NCBI GenBank assembly: GCA_030278955.1
Contig: JAOANR010000001.1
Span: 19,323,468-19,387,467 of the forward strand
Direction: 5' to 3'
Length of the DNA: 64,000 bases
DNA from: Hygrophila difformis
Lineage: Eukaryota > Streptophyta > Magnoliopsida > Lamiales > Acanthaceae
Part shown: positions 9,100-21,969 of the stretch, one piece after another
Position numbering within the stretch: position 1 is the stretch's first letter
How the letters are laid out: each line of letters opens with the position of its first letter
The notes under the pieces: generated by a model
The model's input: the letters and a program-made list of their open reading frames with translations, nothing else
What the model was told of the DNA's origin: nothing
Database searches by the model: none
Translations under genes and position numbers: made by a program

Positions 9100-12000
9100 T
9101 TGCCTATCTTATGGAGGATCCCATTTTTACTCATTAAAGTTTCAAAACCTTTATTAATAAAGTGTGTTCCTCCATCAGATATCACCACCCTAGGTACGCC
9201 AAATCGACTGAAAATGTTGTTCTTGAGGAACTTGATGACTTGGCTACCATCATTGGTCGGTAATGCGACTGCCTCGACCCATTTGGATACGTAATCGACA
9301 GCTATCAAGATATAGTAGTTTCCACCAGATGGTGGAAACGGTCCCATGAAGTCAATGCCCCATACATCAAAGATCTCAAGTGTGAGAATCCCCTTTTGAG
9401 GCATCTCATCCCTCTTGGAGATATTTCCTAATCTTTGGCATCTGTCACAGCCCTTAACAAATGTCCTGCAATCCTCATAGATGTGAGGCCAATAAAATCC
9501 ACATTCGAGGACCTTGTGGGCCGTTCGAGCGGGACCATGGTGACCTCCATATTCTGATTCATGGCATTTTCTGACAATTTGATAAGCTTCATGCTCGGTC
9601 ACACATCGCCTGATTATTAAATCAGGGCAGTGTTTGAAGAGATAAGGTTCTTCCCAGAAGTAACTTAATACATCTCGTTTGAACTTATTCCTCTGATGAT
9701 AGTTCGAAAACTGTGGGGTTACTCCGCATGCCAAGAAGTTAGCGATGTCGGAAAACCATGGACAAGCTTGATTATGCAGATGCAACGCGAACAACTGTTC
9801 GTCCGGGAAATCTTCATTGACGGCTTTTTCCTTTTTATCATTATCTAATCGAGATAAGTGGTCAGCAGCACCATTATCTCGACCTCGCCTATCTTTTATT
9901 ATGATGTCAAATTCTTGCAACAGAAGTACCCACCTGATTAATCGAGGTTTTGCATCTTGTTTGCTAAACAAGTATCTCAATGCTGTATGATCGGTGTATA
10001 CTATGGTCTTTGTACCTATCAGGTACTGTCTGAACTTGTCAAACGCGAAGACTACAGCATACATCTCTTTCTCCGTTGTGGTGTAGTTAACTTGGGCTTC
10101 ATTCAGGGCATGACTTGCGTAATGAATTACGCAGTGTCTCCCATCCTTATGTTGTCCAAGAACTGCGCCTACGGCGAGACCACTAGCATCGCACATTACC
10201 TCGAAAGGCAGTGACCAATCGGGTGGTTGCACTATCGGTGCAGAAACCAACATCTTCTTGAGCGTGTCAAAGGCTTGGACACACGCTTCATTTATTAAGA
10301 AAGGATTTTCTTTACAAAGCAGATTAGTGAGCGGCTTGGCAATTTTAGAGAAATCCTTAATGAATCGCCGGTAAAAACCGGCATGCCCTAAGAAGCTCCT
10401 AACTGATTTGATCGAGTTAGGAAGAGGGAGATTGGAAATGATGGAAACTTTGGCTGGATCAACTTCAATGCCTGCACGAGAAATGCGATGACCTAACACT
10501 ATGCCCTCAGTGACCATAAAATGGCACTTTTCCCAATTTAAAACCAAGTTAGTGTCCTCACACCTCTTTAAAATCTTAGCAAGATTGGTCAAACAATCTT
10601 CGAACGTATCTCCATACACAGAGAAGTCATCCATGAAGACCTCAATGCATTTTTCGATAAATTCAGAGAAAATAGACATCATGCATCTTTGAAAAGTAGC
10701 AGGTGCATTGCACAAACCAAAAGGCATCCGTCGATAGGCAAAAGTGCCGTACGGGCAAGTAAAAGTGGTTTTCTCATGGTCTTCACTGGAAATAACAATC
10801 TGATTATAACCAGAATAACCATCCAAAAAGCAATAAAACTCTCTCCCTGCCAACCTCTCAAGCATCTGATCAATGAATGGCAATGGAAAATGGTCCTTGC
10901 GTGTGGCCTCATTCAGCTTCCGGTAATCGATACAAACTCTCCATCCGGTCACTGGCCTGGTTGCAACCTCTTCTCCTTGCTCATTCTTGGTTATGCACAT
11001 CCCTCCTCGTTTGGGTACGACCTGCACCGGGCTAACCCATTTGCTATCAGAGATAGGATAGATTATACCAGCATCTAAGAGCTTGATAACTTCTTTCCTT
11101 ACCACTTCCTGCATAAGGGGGTTCAATCGCCTCTGAGGTTGACGGGAGGGTTTAAACTCTTCTTCCATTAGAATCCTGTGCATGCAAATAGAAGGGCTTA
11201 TTCCTTTTATATCAGAAATGGTCCAACCTATTGCATGTACATGTTTCTTAAGAACGACCACCAGAGCATTTTCTTGCTCTTGAGAGAGCTTAGCCGAAAC
11301 AATCACGGGTAACTTTTTATGTTCTGCGAGAAATGCGTACTTGAGATGATCGGGTAGTGTTTTAAGTTCAAGCTCTGGTGGACATTCAACGGAAGGGAGT
11401 AGTTTGCGAGGATTGGGTAGTGGGAGAACAGATTTACCTTCGGGATCCTGCATCAGTACAGGATCCTCTTCCTCCTCTTGGTTGGCGTCATCATGGAAGT
11501 CGATGCCGTCAAATTCCTCCAAATCCCCTGTTTCGGGATCGGCAAAGTGAACGGCTTTGCATCCTTTGTGCTCCACGCCAGCAGGCTTCAGTACCTGCTT
11601 TGATAGTTCATCCAGCATCATTTCACAATCAAGTTCAGAGTCTGGCTCTTCCCTAACTATTACATTTTCAAATGAGAAACAAGAACTGTCATTCGGAAAT
11701 TTCTGCAATTTCTCCATATCAAAGATGATCTCCTCGCCATCGACCCTTAAGGTGACTTTTCCGGATTTAGCGTCAATCAGTGCACCACCAGTGGCTAGAA
11801 ATGGGCGTCCAAGGATAAGCGGCATTTCAAAATCCTCTTCAATGTCGAGGATGATGAAGTCGACCGGGAAAAGAACCTGCCCGGTTTTGACTACAACATC
11901 CTTAAGGATTCCTACGGGCTGAGTGATCGATCTGTCTGCAAGTTGCAGTCTCATCTTGACCGGTTGAATTTCTCCAAGCTTAAGGCGAACAGCCATAGCT

Positions 12001-14432
12001 AGTGGCATCACATTGATGCTTGATCCTAAATCACAAAGCCCCATACTCACTTTGGCCTTTCCGAATTGTACTGGAAGTGTGCAACATCCGGGGTCCTCTT
12101 TCTTTTCAGGCATTCTCCTCTGAACGATGGCACTGCATGTGCTGTTGAGAATAATTACCTCTTCCTGCTCAACCTGCCTTTTTCCTGAAATCAATTCTTT
12201 CAAGAACTTAGCATAGATGGGCATTTCGGAAATCATTTCTGTGAGAGGAATGGTTATCTCTACAGACTTTAATCGTTGCAGAAATTTCTTGAATTTAAGA
12301 TCATGTTCTTTATTTTTAAGCCGCGCAGGATAAGGAATCCTGGGCATGTACTTGTTATTAGCAATTTTTGGTGGTGAAGGGAAGGAAGTTGTACCTTCAC
12401 CTGTACCCTTATCTGTTTCAGCCTTTTTGGGCGCAGCTTCAGTCTGCAATTCGGCTGTCTCTTTTTCCGCTTTATTCCCATTATCAACTTCCTTACCAGC
12501 ATTGTCAACAATATCATCTTCTTCAAATTCCGCTCCAGTATCTGCTCCCTTTGGTCCAGCTAGTACTCTTCCAGATTTCAAGGTTATTGCCTTGCATTGC
12601 GGGTTCTTTTCCGCAGTACTAGGCAATGTTCCTTTGTCCCTTTTCTGCATCTCGTTAGCCATCTGTGTAACTTGGGTCTCCACATTTCTGATGGAGGCCT
12701 GCAGTTGATTGTTGATCTCTTTCTGACTAGTGATGAAATCAGTCATCAGATTCTCAAGCCTTGAAGGAGGCTTTTGATTCTGATTCTGATTTTGATGCTG
12801 ATTCTGATTCCACTGGCCTTGGTTTGGGACAAACTGAGGCTGGAAACTCTGATTGGGCTGAAAGTTCTGGAAATTCTGAGGCGGCCTCTGCTGGATCTGA
12901 GGTTGGAAACCTGGATTCTGAAAATGTTGGCCCCTGTTCTGATTGAATCCTTGGTTCTGCTGAGGGTTGAACTGTTGTTGCTGTGGCTTGTTCAAGAGAT
13001 GTGAGTTTAAGGCGTTGTTGTTTGAATAAGACAAATTCGGGTGTCTATTTGGAAAGGCTCCTGCATAGTTACAGCTCTCAGCTGTGACTTGCTCGCATGT
13101 GTCAGTTGCATGAGCGCCTTGACACAGTCCACAGATCACATCAGTTTGCTGTCCCTGCGCAGAACTTCCAACTCCTTGATTTATAGACAACGCTGCCACT
13201 TGCTCTTGAAGTTTTTCAATGTCTGACTTCTCTACTGTACCTACAGCACATAAACTACGAGGGGGAGTGAGATTACCATCATCAGTTAGAACAGAACGGT
13301 TTACACTCATGGCTTCAATCTTTGCCCAGGCTTGGTCCATCGGTATGTAGAGCAAATGTTGACCACCAGCAGCATCAAGCATGGATTTCCATGCTGGGGT
13401 CAGACCACTGTAGAATTTTCTCAGTCTCTCCCAGTCATGGAAGCCATGTTGAGGACACTTTCTGAGTAGGTTGAAGAATCTTTCCTTTGCATCATACAAG
13501 GACTCGTCTGGTTTCATCTTGAATTCCGCAATTTTGGAGCGGCATTCATCCACCTTGGACTCCGGGAAGTATTTTGCTAGGAAGTTTCTGATCACATCTT
13601 CCCATGTAGACTTCTGATTTACGGGCAGTGACTTGTACCATGTTCGTGCTCCGCTTGTCAGAGAGAAGGGGAATAGCCTTAGTTGAATAGTGTTTGCGGG
13701 TACATCACGATTCTTGATCGTGTCACACAATTCTAGGAAGGTTTGCAGGTGATCATGGGGATCTTCATGACTTGCTCCGGCAAACTGGTTGCTCTGGACT
13801 AGATTGATTAGGGCCGGTTTCAGTTCGAAATTCCTGGCCAGGAATGGAGCTTGTCCAGGAATGTTCAGATATGGCTCTAAAATCGGCTGCATGTAATCAG
13901 CAGCAGCTGCTGCTTGATGATTGTTCTCAGGCCCGCCTTGGTACTGCTGTGGGTAGTAGTTCTGAGGCATGAAATAGTTCCTCGGATCATTGAAATCATT
14001 CGGATTCGGGGGATTCTGATGGGGGTTATGGTATTGCTGATTCTGTTGGTTTGGGAAATTTTGCTGATTTGGTTGGTTTTGGTTGTTTGGTGGGTTTTGG
14101 TTCGGGTTGGGAGGGGGTGCCTCGAAGTGCTGCTGCTCCATGTTTGGTGGATTCCCACCTCCTTGTATGATCTGGGGAGGGGGATCATCCAAATCATCAT
14201 GATCAGCATCTTCGGGGTCTTCCTCAATGTTGTGAAGTGGGGGATTGGGTTGAATGATTGGTGGGATGTCAGGGTTTGCCATTTCGGAAATATCGCTGCT
14301 GGTGCTTGGCGAAAGTAATGCCTGTCGTTCCCGTTCCCTTCTTCGTTTAGTCTCCGCCCTAAGACGTCGAGCTGTCTTTTCTATCTCTGAATTAAACGGG
14401 ATCTCGGCTGGCGTCTGCTTCCTCCTTTGCAT
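9078..14432 (-). CDS. gag-pol: Athila-type gag-pol polyprotein, 1784 aa, frameshifted near its end
   Basis: Single frame starting at the ATG 145 bp after the primer site. Order by approximate residue: basic amino end; Gln/Asn/Pro-rich stretch (90-170); retrotransposon gag domain (205-340, GARTWYKSL); zinc knuckle [13 protein letters not shown] (about 431); second Gln/Asn-rich region (480-560); aspartic protease with DLGSS in the active-site position (about 799); reverse transcriptase (1158-1330, catalytic FMDDFS at about 1265); RNase H (CDASG about 1413, [10 protein letters not shown] about 1480); integrase zinc finger ([12 protein letters not shown] about 1630) and the first two core aspartates (WGIDFMGPF about 1690, ISDGGTHF about 1752). 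An inserted base near 9100 ends the frame shortly afterwards, so the third catalytic residue lies in the next frame. Apart from this the frame has no stops, in keeping with the young age from the LTRs. Confidence 0.95.
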   Translation of the reverse strand: MQRRKQTPAEIPFNSEIEKTARRLRAETKRRRERERQALLSPSTSSDISEMANPDIPPIIQPNPPLHNIEEDPEDADHDDLDDPPPQIIQGGGNPPNMEQQHFEAPPPNPNQNPPNNQNQPNQQNFPNQQNQQYHNPHQNPPNPNDFNDPRNYFMPQNYYPQQYQGGPENNHQAAAAADYMQPILEPYLNIPGQAPFLARNFELKPALINLVQSNQFAGASHEDPHDHLQTFLELCDTIKNRDVPANTIQLRLFPFSLTSGARTWYKSLPVNQKSTWEDVIRNFLAKYFPESKVDECRSKIAEFKMKPDESLYDAKERFFNLLRKCPQHGFHDWERLRKFYSGLTPAWKSMLDAAGGQHLLYIPMDQAWAKIEAMSVNRSVLTDDGNLTPPRSLCAVGTVEKSDIEKLQEQVAALSINQGVGSSAQGQQTDVICGLCQGAHATDTCEQVTAESCNYAGAFPNRHPNLSYSNNNALNSHLLNKPQQQQFNPQQNQGFNQNRGQHFQNPGFQPQIQQRPPQNFQNFQPNQSFQPQFVPNQGQWNQNQHQNQNQNQKPPSRLENLMTDFITSQKEINNQLQASIRNVETQVTQMANEMQKRDKGTLPSTAEKNPQCKAITLKSGRVLAGPKGADTGAEFEEDDIVDNAGKEVDNGNKAEKETAELQTEAAPKKAETDKGTGEGTTSFPSPPKIANNKYMPRIPYPARLKNKEHDLKFKKFLQRLKSVEITIPLTEMISEMPIYAKFLKELISGKRQVEQEEVIILNSTCSAIVQRRMPEKKEDPGCCTLPVQFGKAKVSMGLCDLGSSINVMPLAMAVRLKLGEIQPVKMRLQLADRSITQPVGILKDVVVKTGQVLFPVDFIILDIEEDFEMPLILGRPFLATGGALIDAKSGKVTLRVDGEEIIFDMEKLQKFPNDSSCFSFENVIVREEPDSELDCEMMLDELSKQVLKPAGVEHKGCKAVHFADPETGDLEEFDGIDFHDDANQEEEEDPVLMQDPEGKSVLPLPNPRKLLPSVECPPELELKTLPDHLKYAFLAEHKKLPVIVSAKLSQEQENALVVVLKKHVHAIGWTISDIKGISPSICMHRILMEEEFKPSRQPQRRLNPLMQEVVRKEVIKLLDAGIIYPISDSKWVSPVQVVPKRGGMCITKNEQGEEVATRPVTGWRVCIDYRKLNEATRKDHFPLPFIDQMLERLAGREFYCFLDGYSGYNQIVISSEDHEKTTFTCPYGTFAYRRMPFGLCNAPATFQRCMMSIFSEFIEKCIEVFMDDFSVYGDTFEDCLTNLAKILKRCEDTNLVLNWEKCHFMVTEGIVLGHRISRAGIEVDPAKVSIISNLPLPNSIKSVRSFLGHAGFYRRFIKDFSKIAKPLTNLLCKENPFLINEACVQAFDTLKKMLVSAPIVQPPDWSLPFEVMCDASGLAVGAVLGQHKDGRHCVIHYASHALNEAQVNYTTTEKEMYAVVFAFDKFRQYLIGTKTIVYTDHTALRYLFSKQDAKPRLIRWVLLLQEFDIIIKDRRGRDNGAADHLSRLDNDKKEKAVNEDFPDEQLFALHLHNQACPWFSDIANFLACGVTPQFSNYHQRNKFKRDVLSYFWEEPYLFKHCPDLIIRRCVTEHEAYQIVRKCHESEYGGHHGPARTAHKVLECGFYWPHIYEDCRTFVKGCDRCQRLGNISKRDEMPQKGILTLEIFDVWGIDFMGPFPPSGGNYYILIAVDYVSKWVEAVALPTNDGSQVIKFLKNNIFSRFGVPRVVISDGGTHFINKGFETLMSKNGILHKIGNALPSSD

Positions 14433-14575
14433 AGAACAACGGCTTCAATAATGACAGTACCTGTACAATCCCCAGGTTAGAAGTGGTTCTGAAGGTGAAT
14501 ATTTATAATTATATGTATAGGCTACTCTAAGAGCAATGAGGAATGTAATTCTCTAAATAAAACGGCGCTGCATCC

Positions 14576-14593
14576 TCCCCGGCAACGGCGCCA
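14576..14593 (-). other. Primer binding site, tRNA-Asp type
   Basis: On the minus strand the LTR end is followed without a gap by TGGCGCCGTTGCCGGGGA, the complement of the 3' end of plant tRNA-Asp including CCA. This primer type is known from Athila/Calypso-type elements. It fixes the 5' LTR boundary and leaves about 145 bp of leader before the gag ATG at 14432. Confidence 0.92.
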
Positions 14594-17509
14594 TGAAACT
14601 TTTGACAATTTTCGTCCCACGAGCTTTTTCTAAAATATACCAGGTTAGATTTATTACAAGAAAAGAGTTATGATTCACGGGAAAGGGTTTAGGGATACAT
14701 ATATGTTAAGCTTAACTGTCTTTTTATTACTCAAGTATGGTGCGTTGGTTTCAAATGGCGCTGTGGTCCTCTCTGTCATGGAATGTTGACAAATCTCATG
14801 GCATAGCCGGGATAGGTTGACCTTCAGCCTGTCACACTGAGGATCCCCGGCAGATATGCCATGATACTTCTCATCAATTCTTGCCATAAGAGTTCCTGCC
14901 ATGAAACTTTTTGACAGATTCCCACTACATGAGTATTTTCCAAAAAAATCATGATCCTGGTTTAGGTTTTATTTAATGAAACCAATTTATGATGGCGGTG
15001 TTGTGATTAGGGATATATTTATACGTAGTCATGTTTTTATTGCTCGTAGTTAAGAAACTGTGCCCCCGAAAGCGCACGGTGTCAAAAATTGCAGTAATTT
15101 ATAGTAAGACCGGATCGTTCACTGGAGGATGTGCGATAGAAGCAGGTCCCACGTCGTTTTACTAGATTTTCCATTCGTATTGCTCAATAGGTTTGAAAGA
15201 TGATTAATATCTACTGACGGGAATTTAAACTAGATCTTGAAAGCAGTTAAATTAATCTACAAAGCAAATAAATCTATTCTAGAAAGCGGATAAGAATTAT
15301 TCTAGGAATGCAGTAAACATTATCTACGAAAGCAGGGAAAAGGTGCATTGTGCCTACCGTGAAGTTGAGTCACAATGTAGACAGAAAGGACAGGAAGAAA
15401 AGAATGAAAATTGGACAAGAGTGAGACACAGCAATATTAAACTTCCATTTTCATACGCAGATCTTTGTTTAGGATAATTCTATCAGATAGCTAATTCTCA
15501 TGCTCTCAATAAGGCTTTCCCTTTAACAGACAGGTACTTGCAATATGAGTTTACATGTTCTTAAGACCGCAAATTCTAAGATACCACAGATTCGTAACTG
15601 CCCTGGCCTGGGTGTGTTACTTCATCTGTGGTGGAAAAGCAACACCCGACACATCATTTATTGAAATGCCAAGTACCACTATCATTCTCCCATGTCACAC
15701 CCAAAGATTTGAATTCAGCCCTAAACTATCCCTTAACTGTCAATCCTAGTAGCAGTTACACAACTCTCAATACAACCGAGTGACCTCTAATGAAAGCGGT
15801 TAAAAGAAAGCGGTAAAGAAAGCATTTAAAACCTATCACTCGAAGGTTTTGAAAATCTGACCCTGGTAGTAAAAGACAGCTCCCCATCAGAATGAAGGAG
15901 TATGGATCAAGAATTCCCGGCTCTCAGTGAACCACTAGTGTGTTCACTTCCTTCCGGGTGATTATGAGATACAAACTAATGAAACGAACTAATAAATTAG
16001 TTCGTTCCGGATGCACTCACTCAGGACTCAAAAGTAGGCTTTAGCAGAAGAGGATAGCAGTTGAAAGAAAACTCAACCCTATCTTGGAAAATAACCAAGG
16101 CCTGGATGATGTTCCTCTAAGATTATTTACTACATTGTATTTGAATCCAAGTGGACCCCATCTCGGTGTAGCACTTAATCTTACATTTCCATCAACCAGC
16201 AATTTTGGAAAATAATGGATTTGAAAATCATTCCCTGTCAGGTACTAGACTCTCAGTTAAAACACAGACCCTTTCAGTCTAGGCGAGACCTAATTGCTGA
16301 ATCTGCTTCTTAATTTCCCAAAATACAACCCTTGACAGAATATGAATTAGTCATAACTGAAGAATTTATCCCTTACTCAGATCCGGATTTTATAAAGAGG
16401 TTTTTGTTGGAAATTTATAAAGCAATATCTGTTTAAGATCTAGACTTCTATTGTCCAAGGGAAGGATCCCAAAATAAGTACAGACCACAATAGTACACAA
16501 TAGTATATAATATTATCATGCATAAAGATATATGGAAGTGTAAAATTAATTGACCCAAAATATAGATGCGGGTCTAGACAGAAGGTGAAACACAGAATGA
16601 AGTGGTCAAGGGACCAAAGTAATGGCAGAATAATCAGGTGGACTGTAAACATCTACTGTCCAATTTCCCAATCACTCGGATGGAGCGAATTTAGACAGCT
16701 TAGACCCTATAATGGTGGTGTCAACACCAGTTGGGCCTCCACTGTCTGTGAATTCGGATAAAAACCTACATGCTTCCCTTCTATAATGATCATCAGTTGG
16801 CATTGACTGATGCCAACTGACTCCCAGTACGGATTGGGATTCAGGTTTGGAAATTAAGATAATAAAAATAAAACTATATCTGGATGGGAGTCAGCCGAGC
16901 AGCTATTATAACCCCGGATGGGCGAACCGCCAAGACTTCCACTGACAGCCATCCAGACCATGCAAAATAACAATTAGTAACTAATACCCAGAATACGAGC
17001 TAGTTATCCATGAGGGAGTACCCGCCAACATTAGTCTGATGTATTCTTTACTAATGGTTCCACACAACACACAAAGACAAAATAAATAAGAAACAAAAGA
17101 AGATCCCTTGTATGAGAGACATTGGTTTCTCATGCAAGGTTGTGGATTGGGTCCACAATTGATGGTCTTAAATAATCCTTCCTACCATAATTAATTACAG
17201 TCCAGATTATCTGTTTAAGCCATCGAGATTTTGTTTATACAAGAATGTTTTAATGGCAATTGAACAAAGGTCCTTTAGTCATGATGATTATTGAAGTTTG
17301 ATTATTGCTAATCTCAATCTTTAATCATTAATGAGTCAAGGGTTCAATCAGTTAAGTGATACAAATGGAGAATCAAAATTTGGGCAGCATAACACCCTAT
17401 ATTGCAATTCCAGAATGTTACATCCTAACCCGTGGGGCTATGATGTGAGTGTTGCAATATAAAATAGGGAGAGAATGAAGTTTGTTTGAGATTAAATAGA
17501 GGGAGAGGA

Positions 17510-18050
17510 ACCCTTGTCGCGATATCATAAATTTTGTCGCGGACCGAGATCCGCGACATGGACATCCTGACAAGTTTTTAGAAATTTTGGCAGCATAACG
17601 CCTCTTTGTCGCTATGCAAGATTTTATCGCGGAACGTGGTTCCGCGACAAGGGTGACATCGCGACAAAGTGTTTTCAGAAAATTCCTAAAGCATTTGAAC
17701 CCTTGTCGCTATGCATGGAAATTTTGTCGCAGAACGTGGTTCCGCGACAAGGTGTTCCGCGACAAGGTGTTCAAAGATCAAGGAACATGGCATAATTTTT
17801 CTGTCTCAGAATGGGATTTTGTCGCGGAACGTGGCTCCGCGACAAGATGATTCCGCGACAAAAAGCCATGAAGACAAAATGCAAGAGTTTGGCTCCTTTG
17901 TCGCTATGCATGGACAGTTTTGTCGCGGAACGTGGCTCCGCGACAAGGTATTCCGCGACAAAGGGTTTTAAATTATGGAGACAAGTGTCTTGAAACACCT
18001 TGGTCGCGTAACAGCCATTTTGTCGCGGAACGTGGTTCCGCGCCAGAAGG
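17510..18050. repeat. Palindrome array in the right LTR
   Basis: Direct counterpart of 2200-2740, with a few substitutions. One hits a palindrome arm (TCGCAGAAC at about 17728 where the left LTR has TCGCGGAAC). That is a C-to-T type change at a CpG, as expected from methylated DNA. Confidence 0.88.
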
Positions 18051-18700
18051 CGGTTGGCGCCCAAGGTGGTTCAGGACAAAAGTCAGAAAAAGCAGAAATG
18101 AACATTGGCATGCAAACAGCGTGATCTCACCCTATTTCAGATCAAAAAGCTATTCTAAGCTAAAAATAAGCAAGAAACATTCAAAATAAAGAAGAACATG
18201 CTTAAACAAAAATAACAAGGATGGGCAGAATATTAAAATAAAGCAGGAGTCCTAATCTAGGGTTTGATCACACATCCACACAACATTATCCATAATATGC
18301 CAACAGTAAACATAAAAATAACAAAATGGGGGTCAAATGACCCCAAAATGAAAAAGAAAGCATAAATCCATGGGGTGTGAGACCCATTTCATGATTTGGG
18401 ACACAAATGATGAATGTTTTCCCATATTATTGAAGAGGTATTGTTAATACCCATGATTCGGGTATTACAAACCCTAAAACAAGAGTTTAGAAACCAAAAC
18501 ATGGTATAAAAATGGCTATCTAAGCAACTGTGAACAGTAAAAATACTAAACTAAGCTAAACTAAGAGCAAAAATTAAATAATACATGAAAACAAACCTAA
18601 ACTACTCTACCTAAGGAGGAACTCCTAAGCTTGCCTGCAAGAGCTCTACAAGAATTTTAATCTCTTCACTGGCCAACCCTTAGCTCATGGGAGACACCTC

Positions 18701-18710
18701 ATATTTATAG
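18701..18710 (-). promoter_or_regulatory. LTR TATA box (right LTR, element promoter)
   Basis: Identical to the copy at 3391-3400. As the 5' LTR copy it would drive the genomic transcript, predicting R starting near 18670 and a very long R-U5 of about 4 kb before the primer site. Confidence 0.6.
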
Positions 18711-19329
18711 AAGTGTAACCCTAAGCCCATGGGCCTTGATTCTAGCCCATTGTGTCTTAAGACATCACACACATCACAGCTTTGTCTCGGAGCATCAAGT
18801 TGGTCGCGGAACACACTGCATGTGGCAAGGCTTCTCGACTGGGTCTTGTGTCTCTATTTGTGCATCTTGGTCGCGGAACATGCCTTTGTCGCGGAGCATG
18901 CCATCGCGACAAAGGTCATCGCGCCAAGGGGCTTGGCTGGTCTCCTCTTCATTTGGGCCACTTGGTCGCGGAACATGCCTTTGTCGCGGAACACTGCATC
19001 GCGCCAAGGGGCTTCCGCGACAAAGGTCTTCCTGGGCCTGCTGGATTGGGCCAGATGGGCCGAAAATATTCTTTTTGTGGGCTTTTCTATCTTTTTCCCA
19101 TCTTTTTGTTTCCTTTTCTTTTTCTCATGTTTTTGGATTTTTCTAACATAAATATGTAATAAAATTACATATTTATGTCTTTTTCACACCAGCTTATTAT
19201 TTTTACAATTATGCATAAATTAGTCCAATTCGACTGCTTTCTTACTTAATGTAAGACCGGAATGCGATCAAATGCCCGTTTAAGACACGGAAATGGATTG
19301 AAAATAATGGTCATTTTTGGCCATTATCA

Positions 19330-19880
19330 GCGACCGTATCTAGCATAATTCAGCGACACTACCAAGAATAATTTAGCGACACAGCCAAGAATGATTCAGC
19401 GATGCTACCAAAAATAATTCTATGATGCTACCAAAAATAATGAGGGGATGCTATCAAATACATTTCAGCGACCACAAGTAGAGGAATTCAGCGACTGTAC
19501 CAAGCAGAATTCAGTGACACTACCAAGAATAATTCAGCAATGCTATCAAATATAATTCCGCGGTGCTACAAAAAACAAATCAGTGAGGAATTCAGCGACA
19601 CTACCCAAAATAATTCAGCGACTCAACCAAAAAGAATTCAGCGATGCTACGGAACACTTTAGCGATGATATCAAAAAACAATTCAGCGACATTTACAGGA
19701 ACAATTCAGCAACGCTACCAAGAACACTTCAACGACGCTATCAAGAACAATTCAACGACTTTTTTATCAACAATTCAAGGACTCAACTGGAAACATTTCA
19801 TGTACGTTTTTATACTGATGAATAATACATGTTACGTCGCTGAATTATACAATAATTGTCGCTGAATTATATATTACTCA
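19330..19880 (+). repeat. Degenerate tandem array of AATTCAGCGAC...ACCAAGAAT units
   Basis: Directly beside the right LTR, about 20 units of roughly 24-25 bp with consensus AATTCAGCGACACTACCAAG run on the plus strand. At 19836-19873 two units appear inverted (GTCGCTGAATTATA). The retrotransposon's flanking pentamer GCGAC is part of the motif, so it inserted within the array. The same word fills the TIR element at 63237-63600. Confidence 0.85.
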
Positions 19881-20166
19881 TATATTATTAGCAAAAAACT
19901 CTATCTCATTTCCGTTCATTTATTTTTATACAAATTTACTATTTTAACCTTAAATTAATCTCAACCATCAATTTACAAAATGCATTAACGGTGTTGAAGC
20001 ATCCGCAGTACATCATGTCTCCGCACCCTAACAACTCCCCAAAAAAAGGGGAAGTTGAGACCAAATTTTTTCATTGCAATTTGCAAATGCCAATTTTCAG
20101 TAGTGACCAGAAGCCTCAAACTCCTTGCCACTCCCTCCATGCCCATATTATTAACCATTTATTATA
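19881..20166. other. Non-coding AT-rich DNA
   Basis: No gene or clear repeat boundary. The short open frame around 19991-20197 has no recognisable features. Confidence 0.5.
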
Positions 20167-20430
20167 CTTCCTCCTCCGTGTTGTAAAAAGAAACTAACGT
20201 TGTCATAGTAAACACTATTCATTGAGTGATTTTAATTCGATTTTTTCACACAGTTCAATAAGATAAAAAATAGTCAAGTGAGATCTTATTAGATTCGTCT
20301 AATCACATAGTTTTATAACATTAAAGTTTTGTATTTTTTACTTTATAAAATTTGAGATATTATTCTTTAAAAATGTGTATTGGATTACGTGAAAACAAGG
20401 AATGTTAGAATTTTTTGAATACGGAGGGAG
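20167..20430. mobile_element. MITE, CTCCTCCGT/ACGGAGGGAG family, 264 bp
   Basis: Flanked by TA at 20165-20166 and 20431-20432. The left end is CTTCCTCCTCCGTG and the right end ACGGAGGGAG. The interior has the conserved AATAGTCAAGTGAGATCTTATTAGATTCGTC block that recurs in most MITEs here. Ends and TA duplication suggest a Tc1/mariner (Stowaway-like) relative. Confidence 0.75.
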
Positions 20431-20648
20431 TACATATTTATTAGTTTCCCCTTTTGCTATTTGTAACTTTATATTCAATACTCATCAAAATTAAATTTAA
20501 GGTATAAATCAATGTAAAATTCAAAAGTAAATTAAATTAAATTTAATGAAAAAATAAAATTAAATAATTTAAATAAAAATTATTAAATTAAAATTTAAAA
20601 ATAGATATAAATAAAATAAAAAATTAAATTTAAATTAAGCTATTTGGG

Positions 20649-20815
20649 GTTGGGGATTTACCCTAGTGGTCAAGTCCCCAAACTCCCAATCTATAGGTTG
20701 GGTGTTCGAATCCCCACCCAGAACCTATCCCTACCATTTGTTTCATTTGTAATTTGTGTGGCATGAGCTCCCACCACCCATTTCCCAGGTCTTTAATGGC
20801 TACTCCAAAAAAAAA
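20649..20815 (+). mobile_element. tRNA-type SINE
   Basis: Box A-like ACCCTAGTGGTCAAGTCCCC, box B-like GGTGTTCGAATCCC, then the TGTGTGGCATGAGCTCCCACC segment shared by the other copies, and an A-rich tail (20807-20815). It is one of six related copies (also near 22.0, 22.7, 34.9, 38.6 and 39.5 kb). Confidence 0.75.
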
Positions 20816-21018
20816 TCATTATAATTTTTGCCATCGCACAAAACTCCTTCGCAATTAGCAACACAAAACATATATATACTAATAGCTAAATCAGCGCCTA
20901 ACAAAATTAATATTTCGTCACAATTTGCATATTGGACCCATTCATGGGATTTCCAGACCTGCTGCTGAGGCATTCATAAGATTATGTAGTGACGGCTAAT
21001 AGCCATTGATATATAGTA

Positions 21019-21207
21019 CTCCCTCCGTCCCACTCCAAGTGTCTTGTTACTTTTGGGCACGAGAATTAATGTAGAGTTGGTTTGTGAGTATATGGTGGGG
21101 TCCACATAGTTGTTGGAGGGGAAAAATATTTCTATTTATAGAAAGAAGACATTTGTAATGAGATATCCAAAAATAGTAAGTAGGACAATTGGAATGGGAC
21201 GAAGGAG
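21019..21207. mobile_element. Stowaway-like MITE, 189 bp
   Basis: Ends CTCCCTCCGTCCCA and TGGGACGAAGGAG, with TA at 21017-21018 and 21208-21209. Confidence 0.85.
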
Positions 21208-21459
21208 TACTACATATAGTACAGCTAAATGAATGGCTTTGAATTGATATCAAGAATCTTTTAGTAATTTCAATCAGTTCTTATTAATGCGGATAAATTT
21301 ATACGTAGAATCATACTTAGCCCGCCAAATTCATCCTAACTATTTTTATTTTTATTTTTTAAATAATTATTTGTATTATTAAAGAGGGACTAGTAGTCTA
21401 ATTAATAGTTGATTGTGTAGTACTTAAGCATTCTAATAATGTAATCAGCAACAAGTTAT

Positions 21460-21594
<135 letters not shown>

Positions 21595-21969
21595 GACGAT
21601 TGGGATGCTGTATGAAAGCGTGGACATTTTCGCTGCACGAGTCAATGAGGAAAAAAGTACATGCATGGATGAATTTGAAGAAAGCATACATTCATTTTTA
21701 AAATACTACTAGTATAACATTATTATTAATGTATTGATTTACCTAATTAAATGCACGAATGTCTATATCTCGTATGGAATCAAAATTCAATGTCGAGCAT
21801 AGGATCCTATATTTGATTACACTTGTGGAAGAGGGAGCATATTAGCTGCAGTGGTTCCACATACAGTCACCGTATGTGTTATGTGATGTGTTGTATAATG
21901 CATGAAATGGTGTATTTTATGTGAAGAGAAAGATGTTTTGTGAGATGAAATGATGATTTTTTTTTTAAA

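Larger units (their letters stand above)
1..19329 (-). mobile_element. Athila-like Ty3/gypsy LTR retrotransposon, left LTR cut by window edge
   Basis: The element reads right to left: 5' LTR (14594-19329), primer site (14576-14593), gag-pol (14432 to 8471), a long pol-to-LTR spacer, then the 3' LTR (1-4018). By comparison with the right LTR, about 716 bp of the left LTR lie upstream of the window, so the full element is about 20 kb. LTR ends are TG...CA in either orientation. The gag type, the RT motif FMDDFS, the tRNA-Asp primer site and the very long LTRs and 3' region fit the Athila group of the OTA (Tat/Athila) branch. I count about 16 substitutions and one 1-bp indel between the LTRs over 4018 aligned bases, roughly 0.4%, so insertion was recent. 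The five bases after the right LTR are GCGAC; the matching duplication on the other side is outside the window. Confidence 0.93.
14594..19329 (-). repeat. 5' LTR of the Athila-like element (complete, 4736 bp)
   Basis: On the plus strand it starts TGAAACTTTTGACA directly beside the tRNA-Asp primer site and ends CCATTATCA at 19329. The first 300 bp contain a tandemly duplicated version of the terminus: the TGAAACTTTTGACA motif recurs at about 14900 as TGAAACTTTTTGACA, with a stretch resembling a decayed primer site between the copies. At 4.7 kb it is unusually long even for Athila-group LTRs. Confidence 0.95.
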
